Below, piece after piece: positions 1 through 6,267 of a stretch of DNA of 9,172 nt. The DNA is taken from NCBI GenBank assembly GCA_023261525.1, contig JAHFOU010000077.1, positions 1-9,172 on the forward strand. The letters run 5' to 3'. The position numbers and the translations under genes are program-made. The first letter of the stretch is position 1. Each line of letters opens with the position of its first letter. This DNA comes from Planctomycetota bacterium (lineage in GTDB: Bacteria; Planctomycetota; SBBH01; JAHFOU01). Below the pieces are notes generated by a model, which had not been told where the DNA came from, did not search any database, and worked only from the letters and a program-made list of their open reading frames with translations.

Positions 1-165
1 TACTGGGCCCAGTCCATGGAGCTCAAGCAGGCCGGGGACCAGCTGGCGGACATGGAGAAGGGCGTGGCAGACTACTTCAAGTTCCTCCTGATGAGCTTGG
101 CCCTGATCAGCGTGGGCGGCTTCGTCCTCTTCTCCAGTTCGAATCCCGAGTCCGGTAAATCCTGA
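1..165 (+). CDS. C-terminal fragment of an unrecognised membrane-anchored protein
   Basis: The first frame is open from base 1 to a TGA at 163-165, giving the last 54 residues of a protein that begins upstream of the window. About 25 mostly polar, helix-forming residues with several Glu, Asp and Lys (for example ADMEKGVADYF) come first. A single hydrophobic segment follows (roughly residues 27-45, core KFLLMSLALISVGGFVLF), then a short polar tail rich in Ser. This looks like a tail-anchored or C-terminally anchored membrane protein. The gene lies 47 bases upstream of the first pilin on the same strand, so it could be the preceding gene of the operon or the end of another unit. No family can be assigned from so short a piece. 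Confidence 0.6.
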   Translation, partial: YWAQSMELKQAGDQLADMEKGVADYFKFLLMSLALISVGGFVLFSSSNPESGKS

Positions 166-197
166 TCGACGGCATTGGTTCAAGGCACGTAAGGATC

Positions 198-206
198 AAA
201 GGAGGT
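198..206 (+). promoter_or_regulatory. Strong Shine-Dalgarno site of the first pilin
   Basis: AAAGGAGGT contains an 8-base match to the anti-Shine-Dalgarno sequence (AAGGAGGT) and lies 6 bases before the ATG at 213. It fixes the start of the first pilin. It is much stronger than anything in front of the second pilin, which suggests that the first copy is the highly translated one. Confidence 0.85.
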
Positions 207-212
207 CTTCGG

Positions 213-647
213 ATGCAACCCACACGCGGCCGCGCCGGTTTCACGCTGATCGAGCTGGTGATCGTGATCGTGGTCCTGGGGATTCTCGCGACCCAGGCGA
301 TCCCGACGTACCTGTCGCTGGTGGACGACGCCAAGAAGGCCTCGGCCAAGGCGAACCTGGGGGCCCTGAGGAGCTCCGTCACGATCTTCTATGCCTACAA
401 GGCCACCCCGATGGGCGGCGAGTCGGCGACCTGGCCCTCCATCACCCAGCTGACGGACAACGTGACGGTCCTCAACGGGCAGATGCCGGACAACCCCTAT
501 GACACGGATGCGACGAAGAACAACGTGGTGACCGGGACGGCGCGCGGCGTGGTCAGCGGCACCGCAGGCGGCTGGGGCTACATCCCCACCAGCGGGGTCC
601 TCTGGATCAACACCTCCACGGCAGGAGTCGTCGAGAACGGCTGGTAA
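213..647 (+). CDS. Major pilin / GspG-like major pseudopilin, copy 1
   Basis: This 144-residue prepilin has a 9-residue leader (MQPTRGRAG) followed by the class III cleavage site G|F and the helix FTLIELVIVIVVLGILA, with Glu at mature position 5. That is the signature recognised by prepilin peptidase and needed for docking into the filament. The mature protein would be 135 residues. It continues in the usual long helix (LSLVDDAKKASAKANLGAL) into a small globular domain that ends in Gly/Trp-rich strands (GGWGYIPTSG, then WINTSTAG). It has no cysteine. Position first in a G-H-I-J-K-L-M order and a very strong ribosome site argue for the main filament subunit. The globular part lacks an obvious GspG-type calcium loop, so a pilin of a type IV pilus is equally possible. 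Confidence 0.93.
   Translation: MQPTRGRAGFTLIELVIVIVVLGILATQAIPTYLSLVDDAKKASAKANLGALRSSVTIFYAYKATPMGGESATWPSITQLTDNVTVLNGQMPDNPYDTDATKNNVVTGTARGVVSGTAGGWGYIPTSGVLWINTSTAGVVENGW
241..446 (+). repeat. Near-identical 5' block of the tandem pilin duplication (other copy 680-885)
   Basis: Bases 241-446 align without gaps to 680-885 (offset 439). I count 6 mismatches in 206 positions, and the first 88 bases are identical even at synonymous sites. The following 201 bases (447-647 against 886-1086) also align without gaps but carry about 33 mismatches. The block therefore marks either a tandem duplication kept uniform by gene conversion at the 5' end, or a duplication whose 3' half has been selected to diverge. 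Confidence 0.9.
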
Positions 648-657
648 GGCCATCCGC

Positions 658-1086
658 TTGCGCACGGGGCGCGCCGGCTTCACGCTGATCGAGCTGGTGA
701 TCGTGATCGTGGTCCTGGGGATTCTCGCGACCCAGGCGATCCCGACGTACCTGTCGCTGGTGGACGATGCCAAGAAGGCCTCGGCCAAGGCGAACCTGGG
801 GGCCCTGAGGAGCTCCATCACCATCTACTACGCCTACAAGGCCACCCCGATGGGCGGCGAGTCGGCGACCTGGCCCTCCATCACGGAGTTGCGTGACAAT
901 ACGACGGTGCTCAACGGGCCGATGCCGGAAAACCCCTATGACACGGATGCGACGAAGAACAATATCGCGACGGGGACGGCGCTTGGCGTGGTCACCGGGA
1001 CCCGGGGCGGTTGGGGCTATGTCCCCACCAGCGGGGTCATCTGGATCAACACGTCCACGGCGGGGGTCTCCGAGAACGGCTGGTGA
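658..1086 (+). CDS. Major pilin / GspG-like major pseudopilin, copy 2
   Basis: This tandem paralogue of the preceding pilin lies 10 bases after its stop. The start used is TTG at 658, giving the short leader MRTGRAG before the G|F cleavage site. No ATG or GTG lies closer in frame. Its ribosome site is weak (only TAAGG near the previous stop), so translation probably depends on reading through copy 1. The mature chain is 135 residues, the same length as copy 1, and I count 15 amino-acid differences (about 89% identity). Mature residues 1-47 are identical, including Glu5. Changes fall in the globular domain, such as QLTDNV to ELRDNT and TAGG to TRGG. It may be a second filament subunit, an antigenic or functional variant, or a dose duplicate. 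Confidence 0.88.
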   Translation: MRTGRAGFTLIELVIVIVVLGILATQAIPTYLSLVDDAKKASAKANLGALRSSITIYYAYKATPMGGESATWPSITELRDNTTVLNGPMPENPYDTDATKNNIATGTALGVVTGTRGGWGYVPTSGVIWINTSTAGVSENGW

Positions 1087-1107
1087 CCAGCGGGTCGCGG
1101 ACGGCCG

Positions 1108-1116
1108 TGTTATACT
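1108..1116 (+). promoter_or_regulatory. Candidate extended -10 promoter for a leaderless GTG gene
   Basis: TGTTATACT matches an extended -10 element (TG, one base, then a hexamer differing from TATAAT at one position). It sits in the 36-base gap between the second pilin and the GspH-like gene. The predicted transcription start, about 7 bases past the hexamer, falls on the GTG at 1123. No good -35 box is visible, which is normal for extended -10 promoters. The hexamer is an AT-rich island in GC-rich sequence. The role is inferred from base pattern and spacing only. Confidence 0.45.
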
Positions 1117-1122
1117 AGGGCC

Positions 1123-1623
1123 GTGTCCAGGACCCGCGCCGGCTTCACCCTCTTCGAGCTGGTCGTCAGCATCCTGGTCCTGTCCCTCCTAGGGACCTTT
1201 GCCCTCCAGGCCGCCCATGTCGCCGACGACCGGGAAAGCCTCTCGGCCGAACGCCTGGCCCAGGACCTCCGCTACGCCCAGACCTGGGCCATGATGAGCC
1301 ACAACAAGACCTGGGTGGCCTTCGACACCGCGGCCAACCGCTACACCGTCTATGTGGAGGATCCCGCCAACCCCGGCCGGGCGGGCCGTCTGACCCTGAC
1401 CGACCCCCTCACCCAGGCAGGCTTCCAGGTCAGCCTGGGGGACAACGAGGCCGCGGGGACGGTCCTCTCCAGCCCCTCCTTCGCAGGACAGGTGGAGGTG
1501 GAGTTCGACCGCAACGGCCTGGCCTACGACGGGTACGACGTCGCGCTGTCCTCCAACGGCTCGGTGAGGATCGGCCGGCGGACCGTCTCGGTCTCCCCGG
1601 TCGGGTGGGTGGGGGTCAGCTGA
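1123..1623 (+). CDS. GspH/FimT-like minor pseudopilin
   Basis: This 166-residue prepilin has a 7-residue leader (MSRTRAG), then FTLFELVVSILVLSLLG with Glu at mature position 5. The segment SAERLAQDLRYAQTWAMMSH is typical of the GspH/FimT family, where a second helix follows the transmembrane helix. The C-terminal region, with FDRNG, SSNGSVRIG and a final SPVGWVGV, matches the closing strands of that family. GspH proteins are minor pseudopilins of the tip complex that primes filament assembly. The GTG start at 1123 is the only start giving a normal leader. No proper ribosome site precedes it (AGGG ends 2 bases before GTG), which together with the upstream -10-like element suggests leaderless translation. 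The stop overlaps the next start by one base (TGATG). Confidence 0.88.
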   Translation: MSRTRAGFTLFELVVSILVLSLLGTFALQAAHVADDRESLSAERLAQDLRYAQTWAMMSHNKTWVAFDTAANRYTVYVEDPANPGRAGRLTLTDPLTQAGFQVSLGDNEAAGTVLSSPSFAGQVEVEFDRNGLAYDGYDVALSSNGSVRIGRRTVSVSPVGWVGVS

Positions 1624-2030
1624 TGCGCGCCCGCGCCGGCTACACCCTGATCGAGCTCGCGGTCACCGTCGTGATCGCGGGCCTGGCCCTGCCGCCCCTG
1701 CTCAACGTCTTCACCCAGGCCGCGTTGCCGAGCGCCCGCCCCGACCTTCACACGGCGGCCTTGAACCTGGCCCGGGAGCAGATGGAGGTCATCGCCGCGG
1801 ACAAGTTCAACACCTCCCGGGGCTATGCGTACCTATCGGAGAAGTTCTATCCCCCCGAGGATCCCGTCCCGGGCTTCCTCTTCAGCCGGACCGTGTCCTT
1901 CTCCGACGTGGCATCCTCGGACCTGAGCACGGTCCAGGCCGGCTCGGGCTACCGCAAGGCCGTGGTGACCGTAAGCTGGGACGGGGGGGCCTCCAGCGTG
2001 ATCCTGCGGTCCGTCTTCACGGACCACTGA
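1623..2030 (+). CDS. GspI/PilV-like minor pilin
   Basis: This is a 135-residue prepilin. A start at 1605 would give a 12-residue leader, but ATG 1623 overlaps the previous TGA and gives the compact leader MRARAG preceded by a G-rich site, so 1623 is preferred. The cleavage site is G|Y rather than the usual G|F, followed by TLIELAVTVVIAGLALPPLL with Glu at mature position 5. The segment ALNLAREQMEVI is the hallmark of GspI/PilV-like minor pilins. The rest is a small beta-rich domain (FLFSRTVSF, YRKAVVTVSW). Within the priming complex such proteins pair with the GspJ and GspK types, which are the next two genes. Confidence 0.87.
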   Translation: MRARAGYTLIELAVTVVIAGLALPPLLNVFTQAALPSARPDLHTAALNLAREQMEVIAADKFNTSRGYAYLSEKFYPPEDPVPGFLFSRTVSFSDVASSDLSTVQAGSGYRKAVVTVSWDGGASSVILRSVFTDH

Positions 2031-2032
2031 CC

Positions 2033-2548
2033 ATGCGCCAGAGGCATCCGCGCGCCGGCTATACCCTGATGGAGCTGGTGGTGGTCGTCGTCCTGCTGGG
2101 GATCCTGGCCGGCTTCCTGGCGACCTGCCTGGATGCCGCGTCCCGGGCCTACCTGGACCTGAGGAGCCGTTCGGCCAATGTCTCGGACGCCCACCAGGCC
2201 TTCGAGCTGATGTCCCGGGACATCCAGGAGATCCGCACGGCCACCTCGGCCGACATCCCCACCTTCACGTCCTCGGCCCTGACTTTCACCGACATCAGCG
2301 GCACCCGCGTCGCCTACAGCTTCAGCGGGTCCACCCTGACACGGGACGGCCAGACCCTGTTGGACCGGCTCCAGAGCCTCTCCTTCGCCTATCTCCAGCA
2401 GGACGGGACCACGGCGGTCGCGGCGACGGACATCTGGACCGTGGAGGTGAGCGCGATCCTGGAGCGCTCGGGCCGGACCCTGACGCTGAGGACCCGGCTC
2501 TTCCCGCGGAATGCCACGGCCAAGCTGGCCTCCTGGAAGAAGACATGA
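2033..2548 (+). CDS. GspJ/PilW-like minor pilin
   Basis: This 171-residue prepilin has leader MRQRHPRAG, cleavage at G|Y and the helix YTLMELVVVVVLLGILAG with Glu at mature position 5. After the helix, AHQAFELMSRDIQEIRTATS resembles the GspJ/PilW family, where this stretch starts the globular domain. A beta-rich part follows (LTFTDISGTRVAYSFSGSTL, then LQSLSFAYLQQDG). One cysteine lies within the hydrophobic helix region (TCLDAA). The gene starts 2 bases after the GspI-like stop with little ribosome site of its own, and its TGA overlaps the next ATG by 4 bases, so both junctions look translationally coupled. GspI/PilV and GspJ/PilW assignments rest on order and weak family resemblance. Confidence 0.87.
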   Translation: MRQRHPRAGYTLMELVVVVVLLGILAGFLATCLDAASRAYLDLRSRSANVSDAHQAFELMSRDIQEIRTATSADIPTFTSSALTFTDISGTRVAYSFSGSTLTRDGQTLLDRLQSLSFAYLQQDGTTAVAATDIWTVEVSAILERSGRTLTLRTRLFPRNATAKLASWKKT

Positions 2549-3888
2549 GGCGCCGCGGCGTCGCCCTGGCCTCGGTGATCCTGGCCATCGCCCTGCTCTG
2601 GGCCCTGGCCATCGGGGTGGCGGTCATGTCCGCGGACGGCCAGCGTCAGTACCAGAACCTCCTGGCCTCGACCCGGGCCCTCTACGTGGCGGAGGCGGGC
2701 CTGGAATGGGCGATCAAGACCGGGCAGACGACGACGACGGACATCGCCTTCGGAGGCGGGGTGTTCTCGGTGTCCAAGAGCGGGGTGGTGGCGGACGTGG
2801 CGGCGGAGTCGGCCTCCGGCACCCCCACCGTGGAGCTCTACGTGGCCACCGGCCAGTGGAGCGTCACGGGCCGCGTCGGGAGCGCCCGGCGGGTGATCCA
2901 GGAGGGGGGGAACGCCCCGAGGGCCAACACTGCCTCCCTGGCGACCGACGGGGCGGCCTCGGCCGTGGCCGCCGGGGACCTGGACGGGGACGGGGACATC
3001 GACCTCGTCTTCGGCACGACGACCGGGAAGGCCCAGGTCTTCCTCAACGACGGGACGGGGGCCTTCACCCAGGTCGGGTCCAACAGCGCCAACTCCGAGA
3101 TCGCCGCCCTGGCCCTGGCCGACATGGACGGGGACGGGGACCTCGACATCGTCTGTGTGGACCGGGGGACCGCGCCCTACCAGCTGGAGATCTGGGTGAA
3201 CGTCGGCGGGGGATCCTTCAAGAACGACGTCTCCTATTCCCTGGGCGGCAAGGCCCTCGCCCTCTCCCTGAAGGACGTTCACGAGGACGCCAACGGCGAT
3301 ATCGACGTGGTGGTCTCGACCGAGGCCGACCAGTTCGAGGTCTGGACCAACAGTGGCGCGGGCGTTCTCACCCTCGGCACGGCCTATGCGGTCAACGACG
3401 CCTCCGCGCCCAACGGCATCGTCCTCTCGGACGTGGACCAGGACGGGGACAACGACGTGATGCTGGTGACCCAGGGCAAGAAGCTGGAGAAGTGGCTGAA
3501 CAACGGCTCGGGGGTCTTCGCCTACTCCGCCAGCAACACCCTGAACCAGCCCGGGAAGTGCATCACCGCGGGGAACTTCAACGGCGCCAGCGGGGAGGAC
3601 ATGCTGGTGGGCGAGACCGTCCACCGGTTCGAGACCTTCGTCAACAACGGGACGGGGACCTTCACCCAGGACCAGCGGAGCACCACGCCGCCCGGCGACG
3701 TCTATGCCGTGGCCCTGTTCGACATGGACGGGGACGGGGACCTGGATGCGGTCCTCGGCGAGGTGGACACGGACGGGATCGAGATCTGGGCCAACAACGG
3801 CACTGGCACCTTCACCCTCCAGAGCGCCTTCACGACCTCCGGGGATACCAAGGCCGTGGTGGCCGCGGACTTCAACTATGCCCAGTAA
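2545..3888 (+). CDS. GspK/PilX-like tip pilin fused to an FG-GAP/VCBS beta-propeller
   Basis: This 447-residue protein has two modules. Residues 1-56 are a prepilin N-terminus: leader MRRRG, mature start VALASVILAIALLWALA, no Glu at mature position 5 (Ser), then ALYVAEAGLEWA, the signature shared by PilX and GspK-type proteins. GspK lacks Glu5 and caps the tip of the pseudopilus. Residues 57-140 are a beta-rich linker. From about 141 to the end, FG-GAP/VCBS-type units recur every 48-52 residues. Their calcium loops begin at D145, D193, D244, D296, N344 and D393, and an incomplete seventh begins at D442. Loops 1, 2, 4 and 6 are canonical (DxDGDGDxD or DxDQDGDND); loop 3 is altered and loop 5 degenerate. 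Units end in a motif like EIWANNGTGTFT. Integrin-like propellers of this kind bind partners outside the cell. A GGAAGAAG ribosome site precedes the ATG. The 3' end overlaps the next gene by 11 bases. Confidence 0.9.
   Translation: MRRRGVALASVILAIALLWALAIGVAVMSADGQRQYQNLLASTRALYVAEAGLEWAIKTGQTTTTDIAFGGGVFSVSKSGVVADVAAESASGTPTVELYVATGQWSVTGRVGSARRVIQEGGNAPRANTASLATDGAASAVAAGDLDGDGDIDLVFGTTTGKAQVFLNDGTGAFTQVGSNSANSEIAALALADMDGDGDLDIVCVDRGTAPYQLEIWVNVGGGSFKNDVSYSLGGKALALSLKDVHEDANGDIDVVVSTEADQFEVWTNSGAGVLTLGTAYAVNDASAPNGIVLSDVDQDGDNDVMLVTQGKKLEKWLNNGSGVFAYSASNTLNQPGKCITAGNFNGASGEDMLVGETVHRFETFVNNGTGTFTQDQRSTTPPGDVYAVALFDMDGDGDLDAVLGEVDTDGIEIWANNGTGTFTLQSAFTTSGDTKAVVAADFNYAQ
2977..3888 (+). repeat. 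Array of FG-GAP/VCBS calcium-loop repeats (six full, one partial)
   Basis: Calcium-loop units start near bases 2977, 3121, 3274, 3430, 3574, 3721 and 3868, so the period is 144-156 bases (48-52 residues). The first 24 or so bases of the loops at 3121 and 3721 are identical (GACATGGACGGGGACGGGGA and onward), showing internal duplication or homogenisation. The seventh unit stops after ADFNYAQ, before a calcium loop forms. Confidence 0.85.
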
Positions 3889-5821
3889 GACCGCGCCGCC
3901 CGAACGTCCTCCCGAGGCCCTCCTGGACCTCCGCAAGCGGATCGCCCGCGCCGAACGCTCGGGCGCCGACGTGGCGGAAGCCCGCCAGCACCTCCTGACG
4001 GCCCTGCTCACCTTCCGGGCCCGGCGCCTGGAGGAGATGAAGGGGTACCTTCTCAAGGCCACCGCGTCGGTGGACCTGGCCGAGCGGGCCCGCCGGGAGG
4101 AGGGGCTCCGCCGTCGTCTCTGGGCCCTGAAGGAGTCCGGCGCCGACACGGACCGCCAGGTGGCCGCCGAGGCGGCCCTGGGCCGGGGGGCCCTGGAGGA
4201 GGCCGAGGCGGCGCTCGGGGGCGTGACGAAGAAGAAGGCCGCGCGCCGCTCCCCGATCCCGCGGAGGCGTGCGCCCCTGCTGGGGGCCTCGGAGGCCGCG
4301 CTTTCGTTCGAGCCGGGAAGCTACCAGATCCTCCTGGCCAGTCCTCTTCCCTCGGGGGGGATCCGCGTGCTGGACGTCCGCCGAGGGGAGGTCTCCGCCG
4401 GGGGAGGGGAGGCCGCATTGGAGGAGACGGTGGTCGCCGCCCTCCGCAGCCTGAGGCCGCGTCCCCGCAAGGTCCACGTGGCCCTTCCCCACGATGCCCA
4501 TGTGCTGGCCACCGTCACCCTGCCTCCCCTGCCGCCCAAGGAGAGACCCCAGGCCCTCCGCTGGAAGCTGGCCAAGCTCTGCGCCTTCCCCCAGGAGGAG
4601 TCCCTGCTGGCCTCCCGCACCACCTCCGTCCCCGGGAGCGTCCTGGGCCTCATGGCCAGCCTGGCGGTGGTCCGCAAGGCCGTCGGCATGGTGGAACGCG
4701 CGGGGCTTCCGGTCGGCAGGATCCTGGCTCCCGGGCAGTCCCTGGCCTGCCTGCTGCCTCCGGGGCCTGCCCAGGAGGCCCGGGCGCTCCTGCAGATCGG
4801 CCGGGCGGGCGCCCAGCTCTACGTCTTCACGGGCGGCGAGATGACCTTTTCGCGGGATCTGGGCGTCGGGGTCCAGCATTGGCTGGAGGTCCTGGGAACC
4901 CCCATCAGCAGCACCCGGGGGACGGTGCGGCTCTCGGACGCCCAGGCCCGGGAGGTTCTGGAGCGTTTCGACATCTCCGCCTCCGAGAACCTCGTGCTCG
5001 CGGACGGGACCTCCCTGAACGACAAGGACCTGATGTCCCTGCTGAGGGCCTCCGTGGAGCGCCTGCAGGATGCCCTTTCCCGCTCCCTGGAGTTCGCTGC
5101 CGGACAGGAGGGCGGCACCCCGGTGGCTCGCGTCTTCCTCTGTGGGGAGGGGGCTGCCCTCCACGGGTTGGACAGGATCCTGTCGGCCCGGGCAGGAATC
5201 CCGGTGTCCGTCCTCCCGCTTCCCCGGGAAGGGGAGCCCCTGCTTCCGGTGGATGCCCTGGCGGCCTCCCTGTTCGCGGCCTCCGGGAAGGACAGGCTCC
5301 TGGACCTGATCCCGTCCGCCGCCCGGACCCGCGCGACCCTGGCCCGCTGGGGGAGCGGGGCCCTGGCGGCGGGTCTGCTCGTCACGGCCCTGTTCGGAGG
5401 CCTGGCCCTGTTGGCGAGAAGCGAGCGTCCGGGCCTTCAGGGGAGGGTGAGACAGCGCCAGGAGGACCTGAAGAAGGTGGAAGGGACGGTCGAGGAGATC
5501 AATCGGGACCTCAAGGTGCGCAAGACCCCTCCTCCGGCCGGGGACCCGCCCGCCTTCGCCATCCTGAGGGCCCTGGGCGAGGTCCTGCCCCCGGACGCCA
5601 CGGTCCAGGGGCTCTCCCTGGAGATGCCGAAGGGCGAGCGCCCCCGCCTTCTCTTGGACATCGCGCGGGGGGTGGAGGGGGCGGAAGGAGAGGGGGTGGA
5701 TGTGAAGGAAGTCCTCTCGAGAAGCCCCTTGCTGGGATCCGTGGAGGTGGAGCCTCCGGGAAGCACCCACCCCGGCCTGACGCGCTACCGTTGCGGTCTT
5801 GCGATGGAGCCCCTCCCATGA
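3878..5821 (+). CDS. GspL-type platform protein (PilM-PilN fusion) with a helical N-terminal extension
   Basis: This 647-residue inner-membrane protein scaffolds the filament machine. ATG 3878 is chosen because it overlaps the previous stop, and the protein turns sensible (MPSKTAPPERPPEALLDLRK) exactly there; no ribosome site is visible, so coupling is likely. Residues 13-116 are two charged helical repeats not normal for PilM or GspL. Residues about 133-490 resemble the actin-like PilM/GspL fold: a variant first phosphate motif (FEPGS, 144-148), a second motif around LQIGRAG (305-311), ERLQDALSRSLEF, and VFLCGEGAALHGL (419-431). A single transmembrane helix spans 492-513 (GSGALAAGLLVTALFGGLAL). 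A coiled segment (VRQRQEDLKKVEGTVEEINR) and a PilN/GspL-like periplasmic domain follow. In relatives the cytoplasmic part contacts the assembly ATPase and the periplasmic part pairs with PilO/GspM, encoded next. Confidence 0.87.
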   Translation: MPSKTAPPERPPEALLDLRKRIARAERSGADVAEARQHLLTALLTFRARRLEEMKGYLLKATASVDLAERARREEGLRRRLWALKESGADTDRQVAAEAALGRGALEEAEAALGGVTKKKAARRSPIPRRRAPLLGASEAALSFEPGSYQILLASPLPSGGIRVLDVRRGEVSAGGGEAALEETVVAALRSLRPRPRKVHVALPHDAHVLATVTLPPLPPKERPQALRWKLAKLCAFPQEESLLASRTTSVPGSVLGLMASLAVVRKAVGMVERAGLPVGRILAPGQSLACLLPPGPAQEARALLQIGRAGAQLYVFTGGEMTFSRDLGVGVQHWLEVLGTPISSTRGTVRLSDAQAREVLERFDISASENLVLADGTSLNDKDLMSLLRASVERLQDALSRSLEFAAGQEGGTPVARVFLCGEGAALHGLDRILSARAGIPVSVLPLPREGEPLLPVDALAASLFAASGKDRLLDLIPSAARTRATLARWGSGALAAGLLVTALFGGLALLARSERPGLQGRVRQRQEDLKKVEGTVEEINRDLKVRKTPPPAGDPPAFAILRALGEVLPPDATVQGLSLEMPKGERPRLLLDIARGVEGAEGEGVDVKEVLSRSPLLGSVEVEPPGSTHPGLTRYRCGLAMEPLP

Positions 5822-6267
5822 CCCTGGGCACCCGCCTGGCCCTCTGCTACGCGGCCCTGCTGGCACCGGCCGCGGCGTACCTCGCGGGGACCCGCCCCCA
5901 GAATGCCGAGAACCATGCGCTGGTGGCCGAACTGGACAAGCTCTCCGCCCAGTTCGAACAGCGCGAGCACCAGGCCGGGGACTTCCTGGGCCAGCTCGCC
6001 GCCCTGACCCCGCCCAAGCCCCCGCCTCCCGGCGAACGTCTGAAGGTCCTCTCGGAGTTCCGTGCGGGCCCGGTGGGCGTGGTGGAGGCCGGACGGGACG
6101 AAGCCGCGGGCACCTTGCGCCTGGAGCTGAAGGGGAGCTATGACGGGATCATGTCCTACCTGGGGGCCCTGCAGACCCTCCCCTTCCCGCCCAAGGTCCG
6201 TGCCCTGACGCTGACCAAGACCGCCGAGGGGCTTTCGGGGGCCGTGACCCTGGAGGCCGTGCTATGA
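5818..6267 (+). CDS. PilO/GspM-like inner-membrane platform protein
   Basis: This is a 149-residue bitopic protein. The ATG at 5818 overlaps the GspL-type stop (ATGA). The start gives a short cytoplasmic tail and a transmembrane helix at residues 6-23 (RLALCYAALLAPAAAYLAG). A helical coiled segment follows (about 30-62, ENHALVAELDKLSAQFEQRE), then a proline-rich hinge (TPPKPPPPGERL) and a small alpha/beta domain (TLRLELKGSYDGIMSYLGAL to the C-terminal strands). This is the layout of PilO and GspM, whose ferredoxin-like periplasmic domain dimerises with PilN or GspL. Sequence signal is weak, as is usual for this family. The call rests on topology, size and position between the L and C types. 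Confidence 0.82.
   Translation: MTLGTRLALCYAALLAPAAAYLAGTRPQNAENHALVAELDKLSAQFEQREHQAGDFLGQLAALTPPKPPPPGERLKVLSEFRAGPVGVVEAGRDEAAGTLRLELKGSYDGIMSYLGALQTLPFPPKVRALTLTKTAEGLSGAVTLEAVL

Noticed and set aside
166..212. Possible promoter in the gap before the first pilin (TCGACG ... TAAGGA)
   Set aside because: Neither hexamer is close enough to consensus and no alternative pair with good spacing is visible. Only the ribosome site can be supported in this gap.
2977..3760. CRISPR-like or tandem DNA repeat in the GGGGACGGGGAC stretches
   Set aside because: The repeats are in frame, code for calcium loops, vary at codon level and are spaced by coding sequence of the same domain. No conserved repeat-spacer structure exists.
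2511..3998. A 495-codon plus-strand frame overlapping the propeller gene
   Set aside because: Its translation is Gly/Arg/Pro-rich low-complexity sequence from the wrong frame of the GGGGAC repeats. The frame at 2545-3888 carries the pilin signature and calcium loops.
2389..5866. Long minus-strand open frames of 586 and 664 codons (2389-4149 and 3872-5866)
   Set aside because: They lie wholly antisense to the propeller pilin and the L-type gene, which show clear family motifs. Their proteins are Gly/Pro/Arg-rich with repeats that are just the reverse complement of the calcium loops. Long antisense frames are usual in GC-rich codon use.
4879..6267. A single 462-codon gene ending at 6267
   Set aside because: Only the last 149 codons (from ATG 5818) give a sensible protein with a transmembrane helix. 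The part before is a shadow of the L-type gene.
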